Shown: positions 42,683-52,483, numbered from the stretch's first letter. The stretch: 64,000 nt of DNA from an uncultured Lachnospiraceae bacterium (GCA_910584965.1 CAJUDZ010000009.1:58651-122650), one strand, 5' to 3'. Numbers and translations: made by a program. Notes: generated from the sequence alone by a model not told the origin.

Positions 42683-43129
42683 CTATTCTTCAACTACTTT
42701 TACTTTCAGTTTTCCCGTTACTTTCGTATGGAGTTTCACATTCACTTCGTAAACGCCAAGAGACTTAATCGCTTCCGGAAGCTGGATTTTTTTCTTGTCC
42801 AGGTTCAGATCGCACTGTTTTTTTGCTTCTTCGGCTATTTCTTTCGAAGAGATGGAGCCGAACGTTTTGCCGCCTTCGCCGGACTTCATTTTCACAATAA
42901 CCTCTTTCGTTTCCAGTACCTTCGCCAGTTCCTGTGCCGCTTCCAGCTGCTGCTTCGCAATTTTTTCTTCGTTTGCCTTCTGCAGTTTCAGATCATTCAT
43001 ATTTTTAGAGTTTGCTTCGGCGCCCAATTTTTTCGGTAATACAAAGTTTCTTGCATAACCGTCGCTGACCTCAACAATCTCCCCCTTTTTTCCCAAAGAT
43101 TTTACATCCTGTAATAAAATAACCTTCAT
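42683..43129 (-). CDS. rplI: 50S ribosomal protein L9
   Basis: A 148-residue large-subunit protein. The N-terminal domain MKVILLQDVKSLGKKGEIVEVSDGYARNFVLPKKLG binds 23S rRNA; a long helix (about 40-75) connects to the C-terminal domain. Length is normal. GAGAGG precedes the ATG. It lies between gdpP and dnaB, as is common. Confidence 0.97.
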   Translation of the reverse strand: MKVILLQDVKSLGKKGEIVEVSDGYARNFVLPKKLGAEANSKNMNDLKLQKANEEKIAKQQLEAAQELAKVLETKEVIVKMKSGEGGKTFGSISSKEIAEEAKKQCDLNLDKKKIQLPEAIKSLGVYEVNVKLHTKVTGKLKVKVVEE

Positions 43130-43193
43130 CTTCCTACCTCTCTTTCTCTATCGCAGAGTTTATGAAGAACCGCTCCGGAGAATCGGTATTCCC

Positions 43194-45245
43194 TCAGCTG
43201 AGTTCTCCCTCTTCTATCATGGTATCCAGCGTTCTCTTCACGATCGCGATTCCGTCCTTTATATCGCATTCCAGCTGGCAGCCCGCCATATTCAAATGAC
43301 CGCCGCCGCCCATCCGCTCCGCGACAACCTGCACATTCGCCTCGTCGATCGAACGCGCGGAAACAAAAATCTTTCCGTTATATTCCGTCAGCACAAAACT
43401 CGCTTTGACTCCTTTGATATTCAACAGCTCATTGGCCGCCTGTGCGCCTACAATCGTGGGGTTCTGTACATGTTCGCCCCGACAGACCGTAATCGCATAC
43501 GACTGTCTGTATATCTCGGCCTGGCTGACCGCATCCGCCTTCGTTTTATACTCAATGGCGTCATCGCGAAACAGTTTGCGTACTCTCGTCACATCGGCGC
43601 CGTTACGCCGCAGAAAAGCAACCGCTTCGAAGGTTCTGACGCCGGCTTTCGCCATAAAATTATCCGTGTCGATCATAATGCCTGCATACAGGCAGTCCGC
43701 CTCTTCCGGCCTGATACGCATCGTATCGCTCGTATACTGCAGGATCTCCGAAACCATCTCGCATGTGGAGGAAGCGTATGCTTCGATATATGACAATGTC
43801 GCATTCTCAACCACTTCCGACCCCTGTCTGTGATGATCGAATACAACAATGGAATTACAGTGTTTCAACAGCTCCGGGCACTCCGTAATGCTCGGTTTAT
43901 TCACATCGACTACGACAAGCACCGCATTGCTCCCTATCATTTCAAGCGCCTGTGTGCCGTTTACAATCATATTTTCTTCATATTCACTATTGTTCCTGAA
44001 CATATCGACCATCGGCTGCATGGATACCGTTACGTCATTCAGGACGATATGCGCCTTCTTGCCAAGCGTTTTCGCAATACGGTAAATTCCGACTGAGGCG
44101 CCGAAACTGTCCGTATCTCCCATCCGGTGGCCCATAACGTAAATCTCATCTTTGATGGAAATAATTTCTTTCAGAGCATGCGCCTTAACCCTCGCTTTGA
44201 CACGGGTGCTCTTCTCAATCTGCTGGCTCTTGCCGCCGTAATAAATGACATTTTCAGGCATCTTCATAACCGCCTGATCGCCGCCGCGCCCAAGCGCAAG
44301 ATCGATCGCGTTTCTGGCAAATTCATAATTCTGTGCATAAGTAAGCCCGCTTAACCCTACGCCGATACTGATCGTAACGGCCATCTCATTGCCGATATTA
44401 ACCGTTTTGACGTCTTCCAGCAGATCAAATCGATTTTCCTGCAACAGGGAAACGGATTTTTTCTTCATAATAACGAGATACTTGTCTTTCTCCATCTTCC
44501 TGCAAATGCCGTCCAGCGCCGCTATATACTTATTCACTTTTCTGTCAATCAGCGCAATCAGAAGCGACCTCCTGACCTCTTCTATGCTTTCCAGCGCTTC
44601 TTCATAATTATCCAGATAAATCAGCCCTACTGCAAGGCTCTGGTCATCCACTTCCTGCAGCGCGATCTTCAAAGCCGTTTCATCGAACAGATACAGGGCG
44701 ATCAAATAGCCGTCATAATCCTTCGCCTCAATGATATCGCTGTTCTCCGCCATTTCCTTTAAGGAGATTTTCTTGAGTCTCGCAATATAATTGCGTTCTT
44801 CAAAATCAACGTCAAATTCAACCTCCTCTTCCTCGATCGATCCGGGAAGTCTGTCTTTCGTAATAGAAGGAAAAAGTGAAGTAATCGATTTCCGATAGCC
44901 CTTTTCCTTATCCACAGCTTTTTCGAAAGCAATGTTGGTCCAGATGATTTTACCGTTTTCATCGAGAAGGGCGTGCGGCAGGTCGAGATCGCGAAGCAAT
45001 CTCCTCTGAATCTGTCCGTACTGCGTTGCAAAACTGATCAGCTCATTGATAATGATCGGCTTATTATAAAACATCAGAGATAGAATAATTGCAAGATAAA
45101 AAATAATAAAACAGCTAAGTACCAATCCGGCGCGAATATCGATAAAATAAATCAGTATATCTACCGCAACAAGCAAGAACCCCAAATACAAAGAAGACTG
45201 TAAATAGGATTTCATTCTTCCCTTTAATTTTACACTATTTTTCAT
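43194..45245 (-). CDS. gdpP: Cyclic-di-AMP phosphodiesterase GdpP
   Basis: A 683-residue membrane protein. Two N-terminal helices (about 14-55) are followed by a PAS domain (about 80-165), a degenerate GGDEF domain (about 180-320) and DHH (YVMGHRMGDTDSFGASVG, VVFDHHRQGSE) and DHHA1 (VVAERMGGGGHLNMAG) domains that hydrolyse c-di-AMP to pApA. It controls the messenger made by cdaA at 52484-53350, which governs K+ and osmotic balance. It starts the gdpP-rplI-dnaB series. Confidence 0.95.
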   Translation of the reverse strand: MKNSVKLKGRMKSYLQSSLYLGFLLVAVDILIYFIDIRAGLVLSCFIIFYLAIILSLMFYNKPIIINELISFATQYGQIQRRLLRDLDLPHALLDENGKIIWTNIAFEKAVDKEKGYRKSITSLFPSITKDRLPGSIEEEEVEFDVDFEERNYIARLKKISLKEMAENSDIIEAKDYDGYLIALYLFDETALKIALQEVDDQSLAVGLIYLDNYEEALESIEEVRRSLLIALIDRKVNKYIAALDGICRKMEKDKYLVIMKKKSVSLLQENRFDLLEDVKTVNIGNEMAVTISIGVGLSGLTYAQNYEFARNAIDLALGRGGDQAVMKMPENVIYYGGKSQQIEKSTRVKARVKAHALKEIISIKDEIYVMGHRMGDTDSFGASVGIYRIAKTLGKKAHIVLNDVTVSMQPMVDMFRNNSEYEENMIVNGTQALEMIGSNAVLVVVDVNKPSITECPELLKHCNSIVVFDHHRQGSEVVENATLSYIEAYASSTCEMVSEILQYTSDTMRIRPEEADCLYAGIMIDTDNFMAKAGVRTFEAVAFLRRNGADVTRVRKLFRDDAIEYKTKADAVSQAEIYRQSYAITVCRGEHVQNPTIVGAQAANELLNIKGVKASFVLTEYNGKIFVSARSIDEANVQVVAERMGGGGHLNMAGCQLECDIKDGIAIVKRTLDTMIEEGELS

Positions 45246-45414
45246 AATAGCCTCTTATTCGTATTTTTATCCGTATACATACTTCCCCAGTTTCGATTAC
45301 ACAACACCATAAGTATAACATTTTTTGACAGTTCGTGCCACATCAATATGTAGTTTCATTTCCCCATTTTTTGACATCATATAGTGCTCTTCTGCCTCTG
45401 CAATTTCTTATAAC

Positions 45415-45446
45415 AAAAAGGCAGAGCGATTTACCGCTCCGCCTTT
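45415..45446 (-). terminator. Terminator of the rpsF-ssb-rpsR operon
   Basis: AAAAAGGCAGAGCG pairs with CGCTCCGCCTTT around a 6-base loop, one mismatch. T residues follow on the minus strand; it lies 40 bases after rpsR. The rest of the 240-bp gap up to gdpP shows no gene. Confidence 0.85.
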
Positions 45447-45485
45447 ATAAACTGTTTTATTGATTCTTTAGAAGTAACCTTCCGC

Positions 45486-45749
45486 TTAATCCTGAACATA
45501 AGGCATCAATGCCACATGCCTTGCGCGTTTGATCGCTACCGTCAATGCTCTCTGATGCTTTGCACAGTTTCCGGTAATTCTTCTGGGCAGAATCTTGCCT
45601 CTCTCGGATACATATCTCTTTAATTTATTGACATCTTTGTAATCGATTAAATTATCTTTTCCACAAAATACACAGACTTTTTTTCTTCTGCGGATGCCGC
45701 CTTTTCTCTTTGCAGGGAAATCAGGCTTTTCTGTTTTATTATAAGCCAT
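45486..45749 (-). CDS. rpsR: 30S ribosomal protein S18
   Basis: An 87-residue small-subunit protein. It has RRRKKVCVFCGKDNLIDYKDVNKLKRYVSERGKILPRRITGNCAKHQR, with the cysteine set of the zinc-binding form (CVFC with later Cys), and it binds 16S rRNA beside S6. GGAGG precedes the ATG. It is the last gene of the rpsF-ssb-rpsR operon. Confidence 0.97.
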   Translation of the reverse strand: MAYNKTEKPDFPAKRKGGIRRRKKVCVFCGKDNLIDYKDVNKLKRYVSERGKILPRRITGNCAKHQRALTVAIKRARHVALMPYVQD

Positions 45750-45771
45750 ATCATTTACCTCCTATCAAAAA

Positions 45772-46215
45772 TTAGTTAAATGGCAGTTCCTCGTCTATTC
45801 CATCAGGAATATTCATGAAACCATCGCCCGCCGCTGCCGGCGCCGGTCTGCTGTTTCCTCCGGAGAACCCTCCATCACCCATGGAACTGCTGTTTTTGCT
45901 CTCGACAAACTCATGATCTTCTACGACGACATCCGTTGTATATACCTTAACACCATCCTTGTTTGTATAACTACCAGTCTGGATGCGTCCCGTTACCGCA
46001 ATCTTGGTTCCCTTGCGAAGATATTTCTCTGCGAACTCAGCCGATCTGCCAAAGGCAACACAACCGATGAAATCTGCAGAGTTCTCGTCTCCGTTGCGAT
46101 TGAATCTGCGGTCTACAGCTAATGTATATCTGGCAACTGCCGTCGCGCTTTCCCCCTGAGAATACCTTACTTCAGGATCTCTTGTCAAACGCCCCATAAG
46201 GATAACTTTATTCAT
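45772..46215 (-). CDS. ssb: Single-stranded DNA-binding protein
   Basis: A 147-residue OB-fold protein. It begins MNKVILMGRLTRDPEVRYSQGESATAVARYTLAVDR, and the core includes FIGCVAFGRSAEFAEKYLRKG and the tail ends GIDEELPFN, the acidic tip that recruits repair and replication partners. It lies between rpsF and rpsR, the classical order, with AAAGAGG ahead of the ATG. Confidence 0.97.
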   Translation of the reverse strand: MNKVILMGRLTRDPEVRYSQGESATAVARYTLAVDRRFNRNGDENSADFIGCVAFGRSAEFAEKYLRKGTKIAVTGRIQTGSYTNKDGVKVYTTDVVVEDHEFVESKNSSSMGDGGFSGGNSRPAPAAAGDGFMNIPDGIDEELPFN

Positions 46216-46227
46216 AAGTACCTCTTT

Positions 46228-46521
46228 CTACTTTTTCTCGTCTTGTCTCACGCACAAGTACCTGATCACATTGTCCATAATACGAATACGGCTTTCGATC
46301 TCTGCCGGGACAGTGCTTTCAGCGTCGAACTGGATAAAGTAGTAGAATGCCTCTTTCATTTTCTGCACTTCGTAAGCTAATCTTCTCTTACCCCAGTCAT
46401 CAACGTTCGTAACTTGTCCACCGAATCTTTCAACAAGAGCTTTGCACTTCTCTACTGTGGCAGCTCTCTCGTCATCTTCGATTTTCGCACTAACAACAAC
46501 GGCTAATTCATATTTGTTCAT
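46228..46521 (-). CDS. rpsF: 30S ribosomal protein S6
   Basis: A 97-residue small-subunit protein that pairs with S18. It has MNKYELAVVVSAKIEDDE, VTNVDDWGKRRLAYEVQKMKEAFYYFIQFDAE and IRIMDNVIRYLCVRQDE. AAAAGGAGG stands ahead of the ATG. It is the first gene of the operon and is followed by ssb after 12 bases. Confidence 0.97.
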   Translation of the reverse strand: MNKYELAVVVSAKIEDDERAATVEKCKALVERFGGQVTNVDDWGKRRLAYEVQKMKEAFYYFIQFDAESTVPAEIESRIRIMDNVIRYLCVRQDEKK

Positions 46522-46692
46522 GCCTGTTACCTCCTTTTGGTCTCTGGCCCCTCCTTATGCGGAAGGAGCAAGGATAATTGACTGTTTGTTAAATTATAAC
46601 ATCACGGACTATAATAATACCATAGTCTTTTGAAATTTTCAATTACTTTTACAAAATTTTTACAAAGAAACATGCAGAAACATGCGGATTCC

Positions 46693-46875
46693 TCAATGTC
46701 CCGGGATGATTTCCCTCACGTTCTTCTCAACAAGCCGGCGGGCAATCATAATCTGATGCCCGCAGCCTTTGCATTTTAAGCGAAAATCCGCTCCGATGCG
46801 CAGCACTTCCCACTCTTTTGCGCCGCAGGGATGCTGCTTCTTCAATTTTACGATATCGCCGACCTGAATATCCAT
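46693..46875 (-). CDS. DUF951 small protein
   Basis: A 60-residue protein of the DUF951 family: IQVGDIVKLKKQHPCGAKEWEVLRIGADFRLKCKGCGH. It has Cys in HPCG and CKGCGH, a probable zinc site, in an SH3-like barrel. Its role is unknown, but it is widespread in Firmicutes. AAAGGCGGG lies ahead of the ATG. It follows the sirtuin gene by 13 bases. Confidence 0.9.
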   Translation of the reverse strand: MDIQVGDIVKLKKQHPCGAKEWEVLRIGADFRLKCKGCGHQIMIARRLVEKNVREIIPGH

Positions 46876-46888
46876 TCCATACCCGCCT

Positions 46889-47608
46889 TTATGATAAACT
46901 GCCCAGAATTTCCCCGATGCTTCCCTGTACCACCAGATCTGCCATCCGGTCGCGGGGCGTCGGCGTTTTGTTAATCAATATGAGTTTATTTCCCCGGTAA
47001 TAGTCGATCAGCCCCGCGGCCGGATAGACCGCAAGCGAAGTCCCTCCGATTATCAGAACATCCGCCTCGCTGATATAACGTACTGCATCCTCCAGCGTTT
47101 TCTGATTTAAGCCTTCTTCGTATAAGACAACATCCGGCTTGATACTGCCGCCGCAGGTACAGGCCGGCACCCCTTCCGAACGGAGAATATATTCCACATC
47201 ATAGAATTTCCCACAGTCCTCGCAATAATTACGGAGTACGGAACCATGCAGTTCCAGTACGACTCTGCTTCCTGCCGCCTGATGAAGACCGTCGATATTC
47301 TGGGTGATGACCGCTTTCAGTTTACCCTTCTGTTCCCATTCGGCAAGTTTTAAATGCGCTGCATTCGGCTTCGCATCGAGGCAGAGCATCTTATCCCTGT
47401 AAAACCGGTAAAATTCCACGGTGTTTTGTCTGTAAAAAGTATGGCTCAGAATCGTTTCCGGCGGATAATCGTATTTCTGATTATATAATCCGTCCACGCT
47501 CCGGAAGTCCGGAATACCGCTTTCGGTGGATACGCCGGCGCCGCCGAAAAAAACGATGTTGCTGCTGTTCCGAATCATTTCGTTTAACTGTTCAGTTTCG
47601 CGCCCCAT
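46889..47608 (-). CDS. cobB: NAD-dependent protein deacylase, sirtuin
   Basis: A 239-residue class M/U-like bacterial sirtuin that removes acyl groups from lysines using NAD. It has FFGGAGVSTESGIPDFRS, VITQNIDGLHQAAGS, the catalytic His in VVLELHGSVL, and four zinc cysteines in NYCEDCGKFY and PACTCGG. The tail GGTSLAVYPAAGL is also typical. GGAGG lies ahead of the ATG. It is between leuA and DUF951. Confidence 0.94.
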   Translation of the reverse strand: MGRETEQLNEMIRNSSNIVFFGGAGVSTESGIPDFRSVDGLYNQKYDYPPETILSHTFYRQNTVEFYRFYRDKMLCLDAKPNAAHLKLAEWEQKGKLKAVITQNIDGLHQAAGSRVVLELHGSVLRNYCEDCGKFYDVEYILRSEGVPACTCGGSIKPDVVLYEEGLNQKTLEDAVRYISEADVLIIGGTSLAVYPAAGLIDYYRGNKLILINKTPTPRDRMADLVVQGSIGEILGSLS

Positions 47609-47638
47609 AATAATACCTCCGTTTCTGGTTTTATTCGA

Positions 47639-49318
47639 TCATTTTTCTCCGAGACCCAGCCTGTTGACGGCGGAGAAAATAGCCCGGATAGATGCTCTCG
47701 TTATGTTGGAGCTGACGCCGACGCCGTAAGTAACTTTGCCGCTGTTTACGTCCAGCAGATGAATATAAGCCGCCGCCTGGGAATTGGAACCGCTCTGCAG
47801 CGCATGCTCTTCGTAATCCAGAATCTTGATATCAGCGGCAAGCTCTTCCTGCAAGCCTCTTTTTGCCGCATCGATCGGCCCGTTTCCGACTGCCTCAAAT
47901 GCTTTTTCAACGCCGTGATCGGTATAGGTAACCGCCACCCGCGTATCAAATTCGGTCTTTGTATGATCGCTCAGGTCATCCATGCGCAGCTTCCGGAAAT
48001 GAATCGGTTCTTTCTGGTCCAGATACTCTCTGCGGAAGCAGTCCATAATCTGGTCCGGCGAAACCTCGCCCTGTTTCTCGGAAATCGCCTGAATCACATT
48101 GGCAAATTCTTTGTGCATGGCCTTAGGCAGTTTAAATCCGAAATAAGTATCCATAATGAACGCGACGCCGCCCTTGCCGGACTGGGAGTTGATTCTGACA
48201 ATCGGTTCGTATTCTTTGCCGATGTCCGCCGGGTCGATGGGCAGATAGGGCACCTGCCAGATCTGGCTGTCCCGTTCCTTCATGGCCTTTACGCCTTTGT
48301 TGATCGCATCCTGATGCGAACCGGAAAATGCCGTAAATACCATTTTCCCCGCATAGGGATGTCTTGGATGAATCGGAATTTTACAGCATCTTTCATAAAT
48401 TTCGATGCTTTCATTAATATGTTCGATCTTCAATTCGGGATTCAGCCCCTGTGAAAACATATTGTACGCAATGTTTAAAATATCCACGTTTCCGGTTCTC
48501 TCACCGTTTCCGAATAACGTGCCTTCGACGCGTTCCGCTCCGGCCAAAAGTGCGAGCTCCGCGCTGGCAACGCCGGTTCCTCTGTCGTTATGCGGATGAA
48601 CGCTCAGGATAATGCTCTCCCTGTTTTTAAAATGTTTGTTCATCCATTCGATCTGGTCGGCATAGACATTGGGCGTATTCATTTCCACGGTGGACGGAAG
48701 ATTGATGATGATCGGATTTTCCCTGTCCGCTCCCCATGTTTCCTGAACCGCCGTACAGATTTCCAGCGCAAAATCCAGCTCCGTTCCGGTAAAACTCTCC
48801 GGTGAATATTCCAGAATAATTTTACCCGGGAAATTTTTCGCACGTTCTTTCACCATCTTCGTGCCTTCTACCGCTATATTGATGATCTGCTCTTTGTTCA
48901 TATGAAAGACAACATCCCTCTGTAAAGTGGAAGTCGAATTATAAATATGCACGATCGCCTGCTTACAGCCTTCGATCGCCTCAAAAGTCCTGTCAATCAG
49001 TTCTTCCCGGCACTGGGTAAGTACCTGTACCACCACATCGTCCGGTATCATTCTGCGGTCTATAAGCTGGCGCAGAAAATCAAACTCAATCTGACTCGCC
49101 GCCGGAAAACCGATCTCAATTTCTTTAAATCCGAGTTTGATCAGATAATTAAAAAACTCGATCTTTTCCTGCACGATCATCGGATCGATCAGGGCCTGAT
49201 TCCCGTCACGCAAGTCCACGCTGCACCATACGGGCGCCTTTGTAATCTCTTTGTTCGGCCATTCTCTTTCCGGATAGTCGATAACCGGATTTTTCTGATA
49301 TCTCTGATAATTCAACAT
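47639..49318 (-). CDS. leuA: 2-isopropylmalate synthase, long form
   Basis: A 559-residue enzyme for the first step of leucine synthesis, joining acetyl-CoA and 2-oxoisovalerate. The TIM barrel has WCSVDLRDGNQALIDPM (metal-binding Asp), SVHPHNDRGTGVA (metal His) and GNGERTGNVDILN. A LeuA dimer domain (about 430-559) gives leucine inhibition. It belongs to the long LeuA2-type group seen in yeast and actinobacteria. The start at 49318 has GGAGGAG ahead; the longer frame to 49426 reaches the HPr terminator. No T-box is seen in the short upstream gap. Confidence 0.95.
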   Translation of the reverse strand: MLNYQRYQKNPVIDYPEREWPNKEITKAPVWCSVDLRDGNQALIDPMIVQEKIEFFNYLIKLGFKEIEIGFPAASQIEFDFLRQLIDRRMIPDDVVVQVLTQCREELIDRTFEAIEGCKQAIVHIYNSTSTLQRDVVFHMNKEQIINIAVEGTKMVKERAKNFPGKIILEYSPESFTGTELDFALEICTAVQETWGADRENPIIINLPSTVEMNTPNVYADQIEWMNKHFKNRESIILSVHPHNDRGTGVASAELALLAGAERVEGTLFGNGERTGNVDILNIAYNMFSQGLNPELKIEHINESIEIYERCCKIPIHPRHPYAGKMVFTAFSGSHQDAINKGVKAMKERDSQIWQVPYLPIDPADIGKEYEPIVRINSQSGKGGVAFIMDTYFGFKLPKAMHKEFANVIQAISEKQGEVSPDQIMDCFRREYLDQKEPIHFRKLRMDDLSDHTKTEFDTRVAVTYTDHGVEKAFEAVGNGPIDAAKRGLQEELAADIKILDYEEHALQSGSNSQAAAYIHLLDVNSGKVTYGVGVSSNITRASIRAIFSAVNRLGLGEK

Positions 49319-49386
49319 GATCTCTCCTCCGTTTTTCATTTTAAAAAAAATTCGATGCTGTGGGTTACAGCAATTTCCTGTAAAGT

Positions 49387-49414
49387 AAAAAAAGCCCGTT
49401 AATACAACGGGCTT
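49387..49414 (-). terminator. Terminator after the HPr gene
   Basis: A 9-bp perfect stem (AAGCCCGTT with AACGGGCTT) with a 5-base loop, followed on the minus strand by seven T residues. It lies about 12 bases past the HPr stop. Confidence 0.92.
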
Positions 49415-49425
49415 AATCCTGAGCA

Positions 49426-49689
49426 TTATTCTCCGAGACCACTTTCTATGGCGCTGATAAGGGCTTTTAACGCTTCTTCTTCATCCTCGCCATCACAAAC
49501 AAACTCAACTTCGTCTCCGCACTTAACACATGCTCCCAACACGCTCAATACGCTCTTGGCATTCGCTGTATTTTCCTTAAACGAAAATGTAATTAAAGAC
49601 TTAAACTTCATTGCCTCCTTACATAGGATGCCTGCTGGTCTCAGGTGTAGCCCGGTAGGATTTTTAATAACTACTTTTTGACTTACCAT
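49426..49689 (-). CDS. ptsH: HPr-family phosphocarrier protein
   Basis: An 87-residue HPr. The phosphate-carrying His15 is in TGLHLRPAG, and the regulatory Ser for HPr kinase is in AKSVLSVLG (about 46). Two cysteines (GACVKCGD) are unusual for HPr. It passes phosphate between enzyme I and sugar-specific PTS proteins, or acts as a Crh-type regulator. It follows glmM by 107 bases and ends at a strong terminator. Confidence 0.92.
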   Translation of the reverse strand: MVSQKVVIKNPTGLHLRPAGILCKEAMKFKSLITFSFKENTANAKSVLSVLGACVKCGDEVEFVCDGEDEEEALKALISAIESGLGE

Positions 49690-49796
49690 ACCCTCAATAC
49701 CTCCAATTTTTTTATCTATCCGATCTTCGCGAATCTTTTCCCAATTCTTTGATATACTTTCTCTTTATTCAATACTATACCATTTTCCGAACATGA

Positions 49797-51149
49797 TTAC
49801 AACATAATATTCTGTATCAGATCGGCCAGTTTGCGCGCCTCCGCTTCGATCATTTTCTGGTCTTTTCCCTCGATCATGACGCGTACAAGCGGTTCCGTTC
49901 CGGACGGTCTGATCAGGACGCGTCCCTCACCCGCAAACTTTTTATTAAGCGCATCGATTGCATCTGCAATCTCCGGGTATTCCATGTAATGTTCTTTCTT
50001 ATGGTTCGGTACTTTGGCATTCAAAAGCGCCTGAGGCATAACCTCCATGATCTTAGACAGTTCCGACAGGGGTTTCTGCGTTTCCACAACAACCTGCAGA
50101 AGATGCAGCGCGCTGAGAAGGCCGTCGCCCGTTGTATTCTCATCCAGGAAAATAATATGTCCCGACTGCTCGCCGCCAAGACTTGCGCCCATTTCACGCA
50201 TTCTTTCCAGAACATATCTGTCTCCGACCTTAGTCTGCTCCATGTGAATACCGTTCTTTTCTCCCATCAGGAAAAATCCGAGATTACTCATGACTGTGGC
50301 AACGATCGTATCCAGTTTCAATTTCCCCTGAGCTTTCATGTGGCTGCCGACAATCGCCATTACCTGATCGCCGTCCACAATTTTGCCGTTTTCATCTACA
50401 GCCAGCAGTCGGTCCGCATCGCCGTCAAAAGCAAGACCCAGATTGGCTTTTTCATAAACGACCCTTGCCTGCAGCTCTTCCATATGGGTTGAACCGCAGT
50501 TTGCATTAATATTGGTTCCGTCCGGATTGGTGTGAATCGCAACGATATCTCCGCCCAACTCCTTCAGCGCTTCGATAGATGTATAGAACGCCGCGCCTTC
50601 CGCACAGTCCACAACGATTTTCATACCGGACAGATCTACCTTTACCGCCTGAATTGCATGGTTAATATATTCCTCCCTGGCATCGGTACGATATTTGATT
50701 TTACCGACCCCGGCACCAATCGGAAATTTAATCCCCTGCATGCCGTTGCGTATCAGCGATTCGATTTCATCTTCCAGAGAGTCCGGAAGCTTATAACCGT
50801 TTCCGTCAAAAAACTTGATACCGTTAAATTCAACGGGATTATGGGACGCCGAAATCACGACTCCCGCATCCACTTTATATTTTCTCGTCAGATACGCGAC
50901 TGCCGGCGTAGGAACCACACCTACAAAAACCGCATTTGCACCGACCGAGCACGCTCCTGCCATCAGCGCGTTCGCCAGCATATCGCCCGAAATTCTCGTA
51001 TCACAGCCCACCATAATAGTCGGTTTATGCTGATTCTCTTTGGAAAGCACATAGGCCCCCGCCTGCCCCAGCTGCATCGCCAGCTGCGGGGTCAGTTCTT
51101 CGTTTGCCACACCTCTGACGCCATCCGTACCAAATAATCTGCTCATCAT
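49797..51149 (-). CDS. glmM: Phosphoglucosamine mutase
   Basis: A 450-residue enzyme that converts glucosamine-6-phosphate to glucosamine-1-phosphate for peptidoglycan. The phosphoserine loop is VVISASHNPVEFNG, the metal loop DGDADRLLAVD, the sugar loop GGEQSGH and the phosphate loop RPSGTEPLVRV. It starts with two Met codons after GGAGG. It overlaps cdaR by 4 bases (ATGA), the classical cdaA-cdaR-glmM cassette, in which GlmM restrains CdaA. Confidence 0.97.
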   Translation of the reverse strand: MMSRLFGTDGVRGVANEELTPQLAMQLGQAGAYVLSKENQHKPTIMVGCDTRISGDMLANALMAGACSVGANAVFVGVVPTPAVAYLTRKYKVDAGVVISASHNPVEFNGIKFFDGNGYKLPDSLEDEIESLIRNGMQGIKFPIGAGVGKIKYRTDAREEYINHAIQAVKVDLSGMKIVVDCAEGAAFYTSIEALKELGGDIVAIHTNPDGTNINANCGSTHMEELQARVVYEKANLGLAFDGDADRLLAVDENGKIVDGDQVMAIVGSHMKAQGKLKLDTIVATVMSNLGFFLMGEKNGIHMEQTKVGDRYVLERMREMGASLGGEQSGHIIFLDENTTGDGLLSALHLLQVVVETQKPLSELSKIMEVMPQALLNAKVPNHKKEHYMEYPEIADAIDALNKKFAGEGRVLIRPSGTEPLVRVMIEGKDQKMIEAEARKLADLIQNIML

Positions 51150-52438
51150 TCTGCCTCCGTTATTCTTAGTCTTACGCTGGGATTACCTTTTACCGTAACG
51201 GCGTTATTTCCCAGGCTGAAAGTCAGGTTTGCCATATACTCACCGGCGCTCATGGAACTTAATCCTTCCTTTTCCATCAGTTCCGTTATATCCACGGATA
51301 CCTGAACCGCGCCGAGATCCAGCGCGTCCACATCTCTTTCCAAACCGACAAGCGTGATATCAAACGAGTCTTCTTCCGCATCGATTTCCACTTCAAATCC
51401 CTCGGGCGGATTGACGATCTGGATTCTGTTTACGGCCATCGCCGCGACTCTCTCCACGACCGGCTCCACCGGAACTTTCACATCAACTTTTCCTTTAAAG
51501 TCTTCTTCTGCAATAATAACACCGTCGGGCAGATAATCCGTCAGGTCCACTATCTTTTCCAGGCTTTCCGCCGCGCCGGTTATATCCAGAACGGTTTCCG
51601 GAATCTCGATGGAATTGATATTTGCAACAGCCTTCGATTTACCGGCAATGGTCACGCTGTTCTTTCCTGTCTGTATTTCTCCCGTCGCCATATACCCTCT
51701 CGCCGGAGTCCCCGTTGATTTCCAGATGATATCCACGCTCTTCAGCTCAAGAATTTCTACGGTAACGCGCACTTTGCTTATATTTTTCTCGATGCTGTCC
51801 ACATCGATGATTTTATCATTTTCGTCATACAGGCGGATCGCCGAATCGGTCCCGATATTGTTGGTAAATCCCGAAACATTTACCGTTGCCGCAGCTCTTT
51901 TCACCTGAGAAACCACCGATTCCGGCCCTGTTATCTCGACAAGATTCTGTTCCGTCGTGATATCACCGATCATATAACCTTCTTTTACCGTACCGATCGT
52001 CACTGTCCGAAGCGGCAGCGTCTTGGTTTTTTCGGCTTCAATGTTCAGCTTGACATTGTCGATGTTTCCTCTGATGCTTTCCAGTTTGTCATTATACTTA
52101 TTCGTTGAAAGCTTGATTGCAATCGTGTTCAGATTCGTCAGCTCATTTACATCGGCGACCGCAATAATATTGCTTTCATCCAGAGAATCGATGATCGAAC
52201 GTTTCGCCGAGATCGTGACGACATCGATGACATCCGTATGATCCAGCACTTCATAAACCTGCCCGCTGTTCGTAATCAAATCGGTATTCTGAATGGTAAC
52301 AGGAACATTATAAACTCTGAATGTTCCGACCGGATCGTTGATGTTCGTTACAATAAGCCATAAAACAGCAGCAATCAGGAAAGAACAGAGCTTCAATCCC
52401 CAGTTGCGCAATAGTCTATTCCTCATTTCCACACCCAT
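51146..52438 (-). CDS. cdaR: CdaA regulatory protein CdaR (YbbR repeats)
   Basis: A 430-residue protein with one N-terminal membrane helix (LKLCSFLIAAVLWLIVTNI) and four YbbR-type beta domains outside the membrane; each has a G-x-V-x-V core such as YMIGDITTEQNLVEITGPESVV and VTIAGKSKAVANIN. It binds and modulates the diadenylate cyclase. A GTG-flanked ATG at 52426 is an alternative start. It lies between cdaA (45 bases upstream) and glmM. Confidence 0.92.
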   Translation of the reverse strand: MGVEMRNRLLRNWGLKLCSFLIAAVLWLIVTNINDPVGTFRVYNVPVTIQNTDLITNSGQVYEVLDHTDVIDVVTISAKRSIIDSLDESNIIAVADVNELTNLNTIAIKLSTNKYNDKLESIRGNIDNVKLNIEAEKTKTLPLRTVTIGTVKEGYMIGDITTEQNLVEITGPESVVSQVKRAAATVNVSGFTNNIGTDSAIRLYDENDKIIDVDSIEKNISKVRVTVEILELKSVDIIWKSTGTPARGYMATGEIQTGKNSVTIAGKSKAVANINSIEIPETVLDITGAAESLEKIVDLTDYLPDGVIIAEEDFKGKVDVKVPVEPVVERVAAMAVNRIQIVNPPEGFEVEIDAEEDSFDITLVGLERDVDALDLGAVQVSVDITELMEKEGLSSMSAGEYMANLTFSLGNNAVTVKGNPSVRLRITEAE

Positions 52439-52483
52439 CTTCGCGCTGCTGCGCGCATGAAATCAATCGTTGAATACGCATTT

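Noticed and set aside
41865..42752. 295-codon open frame on the plus strand
   Set aside because: It lies opposite dnaB and rplI and its residue pattern is the mirror of their codons.
49319..49425. T-box or leucine attenuator ahead of leuA
   Set aside because: The gap is only about 107 bases and its one hairpin is the terminator of the HPr gene; no T-box sequence is seen.
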